DNA of 64,000 nucleotides from CAIUGU01 sp963819685 (GCA_963819685.1 CAWFXI010000008.1:124001-188000), one strand, 5' to 3'; counted from the first letter of the stretch, positions 8,577-19,922 are shown. Translations and numbers: made by a program. Notes: generated by a model not told the origin, from the letters alone.

Positions 8577-10781
8577 TCAAGGCGTGGCGGGCGGCAGCAC
8601 CGAGTATCCCCGAATGGATCGTTCGAGGAAAGCATCGACCCCTGGTACGAGGCTCGCCAGCCCATTTAGTTCCAGCTGCAGCTGCACATCGGAGTCGGAA
8701 TCGCCTGTCCGGCTGCTGACATACTTCCGGCCCACAATCCTGGCTTTCCAGCAGCAGGAGCGGTACTCGATGCCCGCAAACTGGTTGATGGGCTTGCTGT
8801 CCTGGACAGAGTAGGTGACGCCGCCGTAGGTGCTCCACGTGTCGGTCACCGGCCAGGCAACCGAAGCATCCCATTGCTCCAGGCTGTCCCGCCGGAAGCG
8901 GTAACCGAGGTTCGCCACCATGTTATGAGCAGGGGCGTATTGCAGCAGGGCTTCACCTTTCTCGCTACGCGTCTCGTGGGGGTCCCATTGCACGCCCATG
9001 CGGACATTCCAGTTCTTGAACGCCGAGACTTCCAGTTGCGCCACCAGATTCGATGATTTGCTGTCGATAGCGGGCTCGTCCGGCAGGACCACGCGCGGTG
9101 TGTCGAAATAATAGGCCTGACCCGCCGTGGCGCTCACGAACTGCTTGCCGGTGCCCCGGTCCAGTAGCCGGGTCGTAAAGCCCACGCTCAGCTGATTGGC
9201 GTCACCCAACCGGTCCGCACCGACGTAGCGATTGTTCCTGAACAGCTGCACCAGGTTGAGGTCGGGCACGGCCGTGTCGAACACCGGCAGCGTCGACTGG
9301 TCGCGATAGGGCACATACAGATACAGAAACCTCGGCTCAAACGTCTGCAGGCGCTGTTGTCTTGAACCCGACGGCCGCTCGAACGTCAGGCCGGCATCGA
9401 CGCTGCCGATGGGCGCCGAACGCGATGGCGAGTCGTCCGCGCCCGCAGCCGTGTTGTTGAGCGCATAGGCGGTATAGCGCCAGCTCACCGCGGGTAGCAG
9501 GTAGGCGCCGGCGCTTCGCAGCGGCAAACTGATGCCGGGATGAACGTCGAGCCGGGACCCCGACACACTGTCGTCCCGCTGAAAGTAGGTGTACTCCGTA
9601 TCAATGCCGGCGTCGAAGCCGAGGAAGGTATCCGGCAGCGCTCCACTGATACTGATCTGGGGCAACAAGGTGTAGGGGAGCGCGTCGCCTTCGACAGGCT
9701 GGATCGACTGGAAGTTTTCCACGCGTCCGGACATGGTCCAGTAGCGGTCGAAATAGCTTAAGGCCGCCTGGCGTTGCAGGTACACGACGCTGGTCCCTTC
9801 GGAACCTTCGCCAAAGTCCTCGAACCAGTCGCGGTCACTGGCGTTGGCAGCGGCGACCGTAAAGCGCAAGCGACTGGAAAGATCCGTTCTGTCGAAGAGC
9901 TGCACCAGGCTGCGACTGCTGCCGTACTCGGTATCATCCGGCAGATACTCCGCAGTCACATTTCCCGTGCTGCGTTTCGTCAGAAAACGGTATTCGGTCA
10001 ACAGATCGAAACCCCGGCTCGTATACCACGTGGGCGTGAAGGTGGCGTCCTGGTTGGGAGCAATATTCCAGTACCAGGGGGCAGACACTACGAAGCCGCT
10101 GCGGGTCGAATTTGCAAGCGTAGGGAACAGGAAGCCGCTCTTGCGCTCGACACCCACCGGAAACGAGATGAATGGCGTATAGAGAATGGGGATGCCCTTG
10201 AAGTCGAGCCGGACGTTGCGGCCGGTACCGAGACCCGCCTTGGGATTGATATCGATTTCGGATGCCCGGATCACCCAGTCCTCATTGCCCGTTGGACAGG
10301 TCGTGTAGACGACGTCGTTCAACCCGAGTGTGCCTTCCCGGTCCACTTCGATGCGTCCGGCTGATCCCCGCGCCGGGCGCGAGGGCAGTTCGAACTCGGC
10401 ACCCTCGAAACTGGCACCCCCCTCGGTTGCGACATTGGCACTCTTGCCCTTGATGCGCAGTTCCGGATCGCGATACGTCACGTTGCCCGACACCGAGAAG
10501 CTCTGTTCCTCCGCATTGAAGGTGGCGTCCTCCGCGTTCAGCGTACGTTCACCTTGCCGGATGCGGACCTTGCCTTTGAGTACGGCGTCACCCGTGCGGC
10601 TGACTTCTGCGCCCTCGCTCGTGATCTGGATGGGCTGCTCGGCGGCGACAGCAGTGTCCGACTCGGTAGCTTCTGTCGTCTCATCCACGGCAGGTGCCGG
10701 ACAGGACTGTGCCAGAGCGATCGTGGGACATGCCGCAACCAGGAAAGGAGCGAGTAGCCTGATTCTCGCGATCTTGCGCAT
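8577..10781 (-). CDS. lptD: LPS-assembly protein LptD
   Basis: Outer-membrane beta-barrel that inserts lipopolysaccharide into the outer leaflet together with LptE. I start it at 10781 (MRKIARIRLLAPFL), giving a clean signal peptide ending ALA and 734 residues. The open frame continues 72 codons further upstream, but those codons read straight through the repeat copy at 10801-10973 and are not protein. The periplasmic OstA-like jellyroll covers roughly residues 45-190 and the barrel the rest. Cysteines match the disulfide scheme known from E. coli: one just after the signal (Cys27), one in VVYTTCPTG, and an adjacent pair in YRSCCWKA. Confidence 0.95.
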   Translation of the reverse strand: MRKIARIRLLAPFLVAACPTIALAQSCPAPAVDETTEATESDTAVAAEQPIQITSEGAEVSRTGDAVLKGKVRIRQGERTLNAEDATFNAEEQSFSVSGNVTYRDPELRIKGKSANVATEGGASFEGAEFELPSRPARGSAGRIEVDREGTLGLNDVVYTTCPTGNEDWVIRASEIDINPKAGLGTGRNVRLDFKGIPILYTPFISFPVGVERKSGFLFPTLANSTRSGFVVSAPWYWNIAPNQDATFTPTWYTSRGFDLLTEYRFLTKRSTGNVTAEYLPDDTEYGSSRSLVQLFDRTDLSSRLRFTVAAANASDRDWFEDFGEGSEGTSVVYLQRQAALSYFDRYWTMSGRVENFQSIQPVEGDALPYTLLPQISISGALPDTFLGFDAGIDTEYTYFQRDDSVSGSRLDVHPGISLPLRSAGAYLLPAVSWRYTAYALNNTAAGADDSPSRSAPIGSVDAGLTFERPSGSRQQRLQTFEPRFLYLYVPYRDQSTLPVFDTAVPDLNLVQLFRNNRYVGADRLGDANQLSVGFTTRLLDRGTGKQFVSATAGQAYYFDTPRVVLPDEPAIDSKSSNLVAQLEVSAFKNWNVRMGVQWDPHETRSEKGEALLQYAPAHNMVANLGYRFRRDSLEQWDASVAWPVTDTWSTYGGVTYSVQDSKPINQFAGIEYRSCCWKARIVGRKYVSSRTGDSDSDVQLQLELNGLASLVPGVDAFLERSIRGYSVLPPATP

Positions 10782-10800
10782 CAAAGCGGGGGCCGCGACG

Positions 10801-10973
10801 GTTTTAACAGGGTGCTGCAAATTTCCTTGCAGCGCCCTGTTAACCCGAGTCATGGACGACTCGGCGAAATCGATGAGTCCTGGCTCATTGATTTCGAGAT
10901 CCGGCGAAAACCACGCTTTTCGCCGGATCATGATGCAAACGGCACGGACAGACTTTTGCAGCAACCTTTTAGG
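10801..10973 (-). repeat. dispersed multi-hairpin element, copy B, in the lptD leader
   Basis: Inverted copy of the element at 5199-5375. Read on the minus strand, the central stem is perfect here (GATCCGGCGAAAA with TTTTCGCCGGATC), where copies A and C have different bases on both sides. The CGAGTC/GACTCG stem is also perfect. The last stem (TTAACAGGGCGCTGCAA with TTGCAGCACCCTGTTAA) is nearly perfect. It ends 19 bp before the lptD start codon, so it would lie in the 5' untranslated region of lptD. Confidence 0.85.
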
Positions 10974-10999
10974 GAAAGTCATTTCGTACATTGGCACAG

Positions 11000-11007
11000 A
11001 TTATAAT
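11000..11007. promoter_or_regulatory. palindromic -10 box, candidate bidirectional promoter lptD/amgK
   Basis: ATTATAAT is its own reverse complement and so offers a perfect TATAAT -10 hexamer on both strands in the 293-bp gap between the divergent genes lptD and amgK. Neither strand shows a good -35 hexamer at 16-18 bp. Use from the minus strand would give lptD a leader of about 210 nt containing repeat copy B. Confidence 0.45.
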
Positions 11008-11074
11008 GACCCGTAAACGCCTGCGGCCCGTTAGTTTTGCTTAAGGTCGTGTTGCTTGTGGAGTAGCAGATCAC

Positions 11075-12145
11075 TTGGGTGTCATCGATCAAAGCCGTGC
11101 CCGCCCGGGCACAGAAAATACGGCAACTGCTGACTTGAGGCTCGACGGTCTGGTCCGGTGGCTCGGGAAGCTCTACGGAGGGACCGACTTCGCGGTGACA
11201 ACCGCGTCGGCCGATGCCAGTTTCAGACGTTACTTTCGCGTCACCGTTGCAGGTGAGACGCGGATCGTCATGGACGCTCCTCCTGAAAAGGAAGACGTGG
11301 GTCCGTTCATCCGGATTGCGGAAATGCTGGGCGCGATGGGCGTCAATGCGCCGCGAATCCACGAGCGAAATCTCGAGCAGGGATACCTGCTGTTGTCGGA
11401 CCTCGGCAGCCGGACCTATCTTGAGGACCTCGCGCAGGGTTTGAATGTCGAGGAGCTGTACGCCGACGCGATGGCAGCGTTGGTCCGTATCCAGTCGGGC
11501 GGTGAGCGGCATGGCAGGCAATTGCCGGCTTATGATCAGGTTCTTCTGCTGCGCGAGATGAGCCTGTTTCCCGACTGGTTTCTGGACAAACACCTTGGTC
11601 TGGCGCTGGATGCTGCTGAACTGAGGGAGCTGCAGCAGGCATTCGCGGTACTTTCCGCAGAGGCACTCGGGCAACCCCGCGTGTTCGTGCATCGCGACTA
11701 TCATTCGCGGAACCTGATGATCTGCCGGGAGACGAAGGAGGGCGGCAATCCCGGTATCCTGGATTTTCAGGACGCCGTGTTCGGTCCCATCACGTACGAT
11801 CTCGCATCACTCCTGCGTGATTGCTATGTGGCGTGGCCACAGGAAAGAGTCGCAGCCTGGGTCAGCGACTATCGTGAACGCGCCCGTCGCGCCGGTCTGG
11901 ACGCTGGACCGGACTCACGGACATTTGCCCGCTGGTTCGACTGGATGGGTGTGCAGCGGCACCTGAAGGCAATCGGCATCTTTGCGAGGCTATGGCACAG
12001 GGATGGCAAGCGCGGCTATCTCAAAGACATTCCGCGCACGCTGGATTACGTCACTGCAGTGGCGGCGCGCTATCCCGAGCTGTCTGCCCTGCATCGCCTG
12101 CTTGCTGACCGCGTTCGACCTGCACTCGCTCTCTCCGGCTCATGA
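11075..12145 (+). CDS. amgK: N-acetylmuramate/N-acetylglucosamine 1-kinase AmgK
   Basis: Aminoglycoside-phosphotransferase-fold kinase that phosphorylates MurNAc at the anomeric position in the peptidoglycan recycling bypass described in Pseudomonas. The 356-residue product has a small N-lobe (FRRYFRVTV, RIVMDAPP), the catalytic loop VHRDYHSRNLM and the metal loop ILDFQDAVFG. The frame starts at TTG 11075; a weak GGAG lies about 13 bases upstream, and later starts are possible. It overlaps murU by ATGA, and the pair sits divergent from lptD as in pseudomonads, which supports the specific assignment over a generic phosphotransferase. Confidence 0.9.
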   Translation: MGVIDQSRARPGTENTATADLRLDGLVRWLGKLYGGTDFAVTTASADASFRRYFRVTVAGETRIVMDAPPEKEDVGPFIRIAEMLGAMGVNAPRIHERNLEQGYLLLSDLGSRTYLEDLAQGLNVEELYADAMAALVRIQSGGERHGRQLPAYDQVLLLREMSLFPDWFLDKHLGLALDAAELRELQQAFAVLSAEALGQPRVFVHRDYHSRNLMICRETKEGGNPGILDFQDAVFGPITYDLASLLRDCYVAWPQERVAAWVSDYRERARRAGLDAGPDSRTFARWFDWMGVQRHLKAIGIFARLWHRDGKRGYLKDIPRTLDYVTAVAARYPELSALHRLLADRVRPALALSGS

Positions 12146-12855
12146 CATCTACGCCGCAGAGTGGCCAGGTGGTCAGGCGGGCCATGATTCTCGCGGCAGG
12201 TCGGGGTGAGCGTATGCGCCCGCTGACCGATGACCTTCCCAAACCCTTGTTGCAGGTCGGCGGCAAAGCGCTGATCGAGCATCACCTTGAAGCGCTCGCA
12301 AGTGCCGGCGTCAGTGAAGTGGTCATCAACCTCGCGTGGCAGGGCGCGAAATTGCGCTCGGCACTGGGGTCGGGTGAGCGATTCGGCATCACCCTCCACT
12401 ACAGCGATGAGGGCGCTGCGGCGCTCGAAACCGGCGGCGGCATCTTCAAGGCACTGCCATTGCTGTTGCCTGATCCCTTCCTCGTGATCAATGGCGATAT
12501 CTGGACCGACTGGCGATTGCAGGCCGGGCATGTACCAGCTACTGACGATCTCGCCCATCTGGTGCTGATCCCCAATCCTGTTCACCATCCTCAGGGGGAT
12601 TTCGGCCTTGCAGGCACCCGGTTGGTTGAAGCGTCCGGTGCGCAGTTCACTTTTTCAGGAATCGGCCTGTACAGAAAGGAGTTCTTCGCCGGCTGCCAGC
12701 CGGGGGCGTTTCCGCTCTTGCCGCTGTTCAGGCGTGCCATCCGCGCTGGCCGCATCAGCGGCGAGGTGTATCGCGGCCGCTGGTACGATATCGGCACCCC
12801 TGCACGGTTGGCGGCGCTCGACGCCGAGCTCGGTTCCAGTGCCACCGGTCCTTGA
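12142..12855 (+). CDS. murU: N-acetylmuramate 1-phosphate uridylyltransferase MurU
   Basis: Nucleotidyltransferase that makes UDP-MurNAc from MurNAc-1-phosphate, the product of AmgK, returning recycled wall sugar to precursor synthesis. The 237-residue protein has the nucleotide loop LAAGRGERMRPLTDDLPKP near residues 18-36 and the metal motif INGDIW. The ATG overlaps the amgK stop (ATGA), indicating translational coupling. The length is close to that of Pseudomonas MurU. The next gene starts 76 bp later and belongs to an unrelated efflux operon. Confidence 0.92.
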   Translation: MTSTPQSGQVVRRAMILAAGRGERMRPLTDDLPKPLLQVGGKALIEHHLEALASAGVSEVVINLAWQGAKLRSALGSGERFGITLHYSDEGAAALETGGGIFKALPLLLPDPFLVINGDIWTDWRLQAGHVPATDDLAHLVLIPNPVHHPQGDFGLAGTRLVEASGAQFTFSGIGLYRKEFFAGCQPGAFPLLPLFRRAIRAGRISGEVYRGRWYDIGTPARLAALDAELGSSATGP

Positions 12856-12931
12856 ACAATGTTGACAAACCTTTTCCGGTAGTTACGTACGGACCCGGCC
12901 AGCGCTGCCTATACTCCGGACAAAGCGAAGG

Positions 12932-14334
12932 ATGCCAGGGTCAATGAGTCAGACGAAATTCGAGGTCAAGCCCCAGGCGGGACGGGTACCGAGCCGGTTC
13001 ATCGTGATCGCGGCCGCCGCCATCGTCATAGGCGGTGCTGGCTACTGGTGGATCAATCGGGGTGCTGCCACGAACCTCGACGATCTGCTGACTTCGGAAG
13101 TCGTGCGCAGCGACATCGAGAATACGGTGACAGCCCTGGGCAATCTGCAGCCCCGTGATTATGTCGACGTCGGCGCGCAGGTGTCCGGGCAGCTGAAAAA
13201 GCTGCATGTCGCGATCGGAGATACGGTAAAGCAAGGTGACCTCGTCGCCGAGATCGACGCGGTGGTGCTGGCGGCCAGGGTGGAATCCACGCGTGCACAG
13301 TTGGGCGCGCAGCGGGCGCAGCTGGTCGACCGCGAAGCACAGGTCGTTCTCGCTGAGGACAAGTATCAGCGCCAGGTGCAGCTGAAGGCTGATGATGCAA
13401 CCACTGAGGAGGCGTTCCAGAGCGCCAAGGCGGCAATCGATTCCGCGAGGGCACAGGTCAGTGTCCTGAAAGCGCAGATCCAGCAAACCGAGTCTGGCCT
13501 GAAGGGCGATACCGCGACACTCGGCTACAGCCAGATTTACGCACCCCTGGCGGGAACAGTCGTATCCCTCACCGCGCGGGAAGGCCAGACGCTGAATGCC
13601 AACCAGATTGCTCCGATCATCCTGCGGATTGCCGATCTGTCGACCATGACCGTCTGGACGCAGGTGTCGGAAGCTGATGTGCCAAAGCTGCGTGCCGGCA
13701 TAGATGCCTACTTTACGACGCTGGGCAATCCGGATCGACGCTGGCGGGGCCGACTGCGCCAGATTCTTCCCACACCCGAACTCACCAACAACGTGGTGCT
13801 CTATACAGCGCTTTTCGACGTCGAGAATCCGGATGGCGAGCTCAAGACCCAGATGAGCGCCCAGGTGTTTTTCGTCGTCGGACAGGCAAAGGACGTCGTG
13901 ACGGTCCCGGTTGCTGCGTTACATGCTTATGTGCCGACCGAAGCAGAAGCTGCAAACGGGACCCAAACCCCAGGTCCGCGGCAGGGAGTAACCGGCGACG
14001 GCAAACTGGGCGCTGCGGGTGCATCCCGTTCTCCTCGCGACGGTGCAATGCGTCCGGGATCGGGACGTGGTCCGGGCGCGGATGGCAATGGGTCTGGCAG
14101 ACCTCGAGTGCAGGCGGTCACTGTGGTGGATGCAGAGGGCAAGCAGATTGAACGACGGGTCGTGACGGGAATCAGTAACCGGGTGATGGCAGAAGTCCTT
14201 GAAGGACTGGAACCGGGGGAGACGGTCGTCACTGGCAAGAAATCGGCACCGCCCCCACAGACGACTCAAGGCCAGGGACAGCGCGTTCCTGGTGCGGGTG
14301 GTGGGCCCGGTGGTGGAGGCTTCAGGGGTTTCCC

Positions 14335-14338
<4 letters not shown>
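12932..14338 (+). CDS. macA: MacA-like periplasmic adaptor of an ABC efflux pump
   Basis: Membrane-fusion protein linking the MacB ATPase to an outer-membrane channel. One N-terminal membrane anchor (about residues 24-41) is followed by a lipoyl half-motif (GAQVSGQLKKLHVAIGDTV), a long helical hairpin (about residues 110-180, rich in Ala, Gln and Glu), the second lipoyl half (YSQIYAPLAGTVVSL) and a beta-barrel domain. Two low-complexity stretches are unusual: a Gly/Pro/Arg-rich insert around residues 335-395 and a Gly-rich tail. Start may be ATG 12932 or ATG 12944. The stop overlaps macB by ATGA. Confidence 0.92.
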
Positions 14339-16359
<2,021 letters not shown>

Positions 16360-16375
16360 GGGTCTGGTTGCACAC

Positions 16376-17785
16376 ATGCCAGGAGTCTTGAAGTCGCCCG
16401 ACGTTCGTTCGCGGTTGCTGCTGGCAGCGGTGGCGGTCGGCATCGCGGCGTGTGTGCAGTTGCCGTCAAGGGAGGACGCCACCATCAGTGTCCCGCCGAG
16501 TTGGGACCAACCGGTACCTGGCAGCGCAGATATCTGGCCAGCCAGTGACTGGTGGCATGGATTTTCGAGTACGGAGATGGACGAACTGATCGCCACCGCG
16601 CGACAGAACAATCTGGATATCGCGGCGGCCGCTGCCCGGGTGGTCCAGGCCCAGCAACAAGCCAGGATCGCCGGGGCCTCACTGCTGCCGTCCCTGGATG
16701 GCAGCCTCGGAATGTCGCGGCTGGGCATCGCTGCGGACGACCAGATCGAGAGCACCCTGTACACCGCGTCACTCAATGCCAGCTACGAAGTGGATTTCTG
16801 GGGCGCAAATCGTGCAGACGTCCTTGCGGCCGGGGCTTCGCTCCACAGCAGTCGTTACGATCAGGAGACGGTCGCGCTGACGGTGACAACGGGGGTCGCG
16901 AATACCTACATGCAGGTGTTGTCGCTGCGTGAGCGGCTGGCAACTGCGCGCCAGAATCTGGAGATTGCCGAGCGCGTCCTCAATGTCGTGCAGGCTCGGG
17001 TGCGCAGTGGTGCAGCCACACGACTTGATCTGGCGCAGCAGCTTGGCGCTGTCGCCAGTCTGCGCGCCGCAATCACGCCAGTTGAGCAACAGGAGAGGGA
17101 TGCGCTGACCGCCCTGGCGATATTGCTGGGTCGTTTGCCGCAGTCGTTTGATGTGGCAGGAACGACCCTCGACGACTTCATGATTCCGCGGGTGGGCCCT
17201 GGACTGCCTTCCGATCTGCTGATGCGGCGCCCTGACGTACGACGGGCCGAATCGCAGCTCGACGCGGCCGATGCGAACGTCGCCGCGGCCCGGGCTGCTC
17301 TGTTCCCCAGCGTGCGCCTCACGGCGGGCAGTGGCGTGCAGAGCGGCGGATTCCTGACACTCTTTGACAACGATTGGGGCTTCAACCTCGGGCTGCAGCT
17401 CGCCCAGACGATCTTCGACGGAGGTCGGCTGACCGCGCAACGAAGGTATTCCGACGCAAGGCGACTTGAAGTCATTCAATCGTACCGGACCACCGTGATC
17501 ACGGCTTTTGCTGACGTGGAGAAGGCGCTCGGGAGCGTGGGCAGTATCCAGCGGCAGCAGGAGCAACAGGCAGTGCAAGTGGAGCAGGCCGGCATCGCCC
17601 TCGAAGTTGCCGAGGCCCAATACCGGGCCGGCGCGGTGGACCTGTTGACGCTTCTGGATGCGCAGCGGACTCTCTATACGGCGGAAGACCAGAGCCACCA
17701 ACTCAAACTTTCGCGTTTGCAGTCGGTCGTGACATTGTTCCGGGTGCTGGGCGGTGGCTGGCAGGACAGCGAAGATCCGACATAG
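16376..17785 (+). CDS. NodT-family outer-membrane efflux lipoprotein
   Basis: TolC-like outer-membrane channel completing the MacAB pump. I use the ATG at 16376, which gives a lipoprotein signal with Cys26 (VGIAAC); the frame is open further upstream into macB. Two outer-membrane-efflux repeats are visible, with family blocks YEVDFWGANRADV, ARVRSGAATRLDLAQ, LLMRRPDVRRAESQL and AEAQYRAGAVDLLTLLDAQ. About 469 residues, normal length. Co-transcription with macAB is inferred from the 16-bp gap. A GC-rich hairpin lies 20 bp after the stop. Confidence 0.93.
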   Translation: MPGVLKSPDVRSRLLLAAVAVGIAACVQLPSREDATISVPPSWDQPVPGSADIWPASDWWHGFSSTEMDELIATARQNNLDIAAAAARVVQAQQQARIAGASLLPSLDGSLGMSRLGIAADDQIESTLYTASLNASYEVDFWGANRADVLAAGASLHSSRYDQETVALTVTTGVANTYMQVLSLRERLATARQNLEIAERVLNVVQARVRSGAATRLDLAQQLGAVASLRAAITPVEQQERDALTALAILLGRLPQSFDVAGTTLDDFMIPRVGPGLPSDLLMRRPDVRRAESQLDAADANVAAARAALFPSVRLTAGSGVQSGGFLTLFDNDWGFNLGLQLAQTIFDGGRLTAQRRYSDARRLEVIQSYRTTVITAFADVEKALGSVGSIQRQQEQQAVQVEQAGIALEVAEAQYRAGAVDLLTLLDAQRTLYTAEDQSHQLKLSRLQSVVTLFRVLGGGWQDSEDPT

Positions 17786-17804
17786 CGACCCTCGGCTTGC
17801 CGCA

Positions 17805-17824
17805 GCGCGCCACTGTCGGCGCGC
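17805..17824 (+). terminator. GC hairpin after the macAB-OMF operon
   Basis: GCGCGCC, a six-base loop, then GGCGCGC form a perfect 7-bp stem 20 bp after the stop codon. There is no run of T after it, so it may be a weak or Rho-assisted terminator. Confidence 0.45.
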
Positions 17825-18386
17825 TTGTCGTGGCAGATCAATATCAGCTTCCTGATTTGTCTGTGCGTGCGCCGCACTGAATTTGTGCAGTGCTTCGATT
17901 GTTGAGTTCGTGTTGTTTAAGCCGTATCCACGGCTCTTTCGTTGTCATAACTACAACAAGGTGTGTGACTCACCGGGTGTAGCAAATTCCGGCCGATTGC
18001 TTTAAACAAGGAGGATTGCGACGCTTCCGCACTCGCGCGAGTGACATTTCCGTAACGCAGCCGGGTACGCAGCGACCGGAAATTCACACCGTATGAGAGT
18101 TGTGAGGGCGAGTGCCGCACAGGTCAGGAAAAGCATCTGCCCAAAATGCATTTCTCCCTATACAATCCGCGCCGCCGACGAGGTCAGGTTCACCCGCGGT
18201 GGTTTCTGATGGCCCGCAGATGCGGTTCCGACAGGCACGTTTTTTCCCCGAGCGCGTTGCTTCCGGAAAAAAAGTGCTATTCTTGGTAACGATCGATCAG
18301 GCAACATAGCCGGGTCAGGCGAGCAGTCGCCGGGCACCAGTAATAGATTTCAACTCTTATAAACGAGAGACAGAGGCGGGACCCGC
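17825..18386. other. gene-free leader region before tonB
   Basis: About 560 bp without a convincing gene on either strand. It is AT-richer than the coding DNA. Seen: a GTTGT/ACAAC hairpin around 17940-17956, and TTTTTTCC (18240-18247) facing GGAAAAAA (18265-18272) with TTCCGGAA inside, which could pair. CTTATAAAC about 30 bp before tonB may serve as a -10. I see no clear Fur box and no recognisable riboswitch. Confidence 0.5.
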
Positions 18387-19025
18387 ATGACCCTGAACGA
18401 GGACACTGGCTTTTTATCGCGACGGGGCCTCGTCTTCCTCGTGATCATTGGCATTCACGTGTTGCTGGTGTGGGGTCTCAATTCCGGCTTATCAAGATCG
18501 ATTGTTCAATTTGTCGCAGGTCCGATGCAGACGACGTTTATCGACGAGATCCAGGAAGAAGAGGAAGCACCTCCTCCCCCTCCGCCCCCGGACATCGATA
18601 CGCCTCCGCCTTTCGTTCCGCCACCCGAAATCAATATCACGCTGCCGGTCGATGCGCCGGCGACGACTGCCATCCAGGTCGTGACCAGCCAGCGTCCGCC
18701 TGTTGCGGCTCCGCCACCTCCCGTAGCCCGTGCGCCGGTGACTGTGCTGCCCAAACAGGATCCTCGCCGCGGCATTACCCAGCCTGAGTACCCGCCGGCG
18801 TCCCGCCGCGCCGGCGAGGCCGGGACGGTTCAACTGAAGATTTTCGTCCTGGAAACCGGCCGCGTCCGCGAAGCGCAGGTATCGGTATCCAGCGGTTTCC
18901 CGCGTCTTGATGAAGCGGCCGTGCGTGAGGCCACTCGTGCCTGGAGATTCATCCCGGGCACACAGGACGGCAAACCCGCCGCGATGTGGCATGAAATCAA
19001 GGTGACGTTCCGCCTGACGGACTGA
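18387..19025 (+). CDS. TonB-family energy transducer
   Basis: Periplasm-spanning protein that passes proton-motive energy from ExbBD to outer-membrane receptors. 212 residues: a short cytoplasmic start, one membrane helix (about 14-32), a Pro-rich rigid segment (about 56-120, including runs of Pro after EEEEA), and a C-terminal TonB domain with PEYPPASRRAGEAGTV and the closing beta strand AMWHEIKVTFRL. It leads the tonB-exbB-exbD-exbD-TPR cluster. No receptor gene lies in the window, so the transported ligand is unknown. Confidence 0.92.
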   Translation: MTLNEDTGFLSRRGLVFLVIIGIHVLLVWGLNSGLSRSIVQFVAGPMQTTFIDEIQEEEEAPPPPPPPDIDTPPPFVPPPEINITLPVDAPATTAIQVVTSQRPPVAAPPPPVARAPVTVLPKQDPRRGITQPEYPPASRRAGEAGTVQLKIFVLETGRVREAQVSVSSGFPRLDEAAVREATRAWRFIPGTQDGKPAAMWHEIKVTFRLTD

Positions 19026-19072
19026 ACCTGAAAGCAACCTGCTGACGATCTGTTTTCAAGCGTATCTGTATT

Positions 19073-19134
19073 AGTCGATAAGTTCGGTCGAAATTTTTAA
19101 GTCGATAACTATTAATCAATACTTGAGTCTCAAG
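19073..19134. promoter_or_regulatory. AT-rich leader of exbB with direct repeats and a palindrome
   Basis: In the 132-bp gap between tonB and exbB, AGTCGATAA occurs twice (19073-19081 and 19100-19108, 27 bp apart), followed by the perfect palindrome CTTGAGTCTCAAG (19122-19134). The spacing of the repeats, near two and a half helical turns, and the local AT richness suggest a promoter or operator for exbB. No regulator is identified. Confidence 0.35.
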
Positions 19135-19157
19135 AGCTTGCAGAGGACATAATTTCC

Positions 19158-19889
19158 ATGGCACCCACTACCGGTACATCAGTCGAAAATCCCTATGGCC
19201 TCGAAGCTCTCTGGGCCCAGGGCGATTTTGTAGCAAGAGGCACGCTCATCATCCTCGTGATCATGTCGCTGGTGTCCTGGTACATCATCTTCACGAAGCT
19301 CTGGGACCAGCGTCGTCTGCGGGCGCAGTACCTGCAGACGCAGAAGAATTTCTGGACAGTCGGCAACCTGCGCGATGGCGCGGCGAAGCTGACCGGCAAG
19401 GGCCATATCTTCCGCGGCATCGTTGAGGACGGGCTCAAGGCCGCAGAACATCACGAAGGCCGCCTGACGGACCAGATTCCGCTGCATGAGTGGATCACGG
19501 TTTCGCTGTCGCGCTCCGTCGACCAGGTCAACAGCTACATGAAGCAGGGACTCTCGTTCCTGGCAACGGTCGGTTCGACTTCCCCGTTCGTCGGGCTGTT
19601 CGGCACGGTGTGGGGCATCTACAACGCGCTGATCGCGATCGGCCTTGCCGGCCAGGCGAGTATCGACAAGGTGGCAGGCCCCGTCGGTGAAGCGCTGATC
19701 ATGACCGCGATCGGTCTGTTCGTCGCTGTGCCCGCGGTGCTCGGTTACAACTGGCTGTTGCAGCGAAACAAGGACATCCTCGAGAAGGTGAATTACTTCG
19801 CCTCGGATGTGCATTCCTATCTGGTCAGCGGCGCGCGAGTGGAAGGCACGGTTGCCAAGCCCGCTCCGACTATCACACCCCGCAAGTAA
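19158..19889 (+). CDS. exbB: ExbB/TolQ-family proton channel subunit
   Basis: Inner-membrane subunit of the TonB motor. 243 residues with an N-terminal helix (about 27-45, GTLIILVIMSLVSWYIIF), a cytoplasmic domain, and two further helices containing the conserved FVGLFGTVWGIYNAL and EALIMTAIGLFVAVPAVLGYN. It is followed by two exbD genes with gaps of 33 and 27 bp, consistent with one transcript. Length and motifs favour ExbB over MotA. Confidence 0.93.
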   Translation: MAPTTGTSVENPYGLEALWAQGDFVARGTLIILVIMSLVSWYIIFTKLWDQRRLRAQYLQTQKNFWTVGNLRDGAAKLTGKGHIFRGIVEDGLKAAEHHEGRLTDQIPLHEWITVSLSRSVDQVNSYMKQGLSFLATVGSTSPFVGLFGTVWGIYNALIAIGLAGQASIDKVAGPVGEALIMTAIGLFVAVPAVLGYNWLLQRNKDILEKVNYFASDVHSYLVSGARVEGTVAKPAPTITPRK

Positions 19890-19922
19890 ACCACCCCGCA
19901 GCAGTTTCCGGAGCGAAGTCCT

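Noticed and set aside
10782..10997. 72-codon N-terminal extension of LptD
   Set aside because: These codons translate the dispersed repeat copy B; the same peptide-like reading appears upstream of dacA and apaG from the other copies. A normal signal peptide starts at 10781.
12863..12915. Sigma-70 promoter for macA from TTGACA (12863) and TATACT (about 12910)
   Set aside because: The two hexamers are 42 bp apart, far from the 16-18 bp needed, and neither has a good partner at proper spacing.
18112..18309. Short open frame in the region before tonB
   Set aside because: No ribosome binding site, no recognisable protein features, and codon use unlike neighbouring genes.
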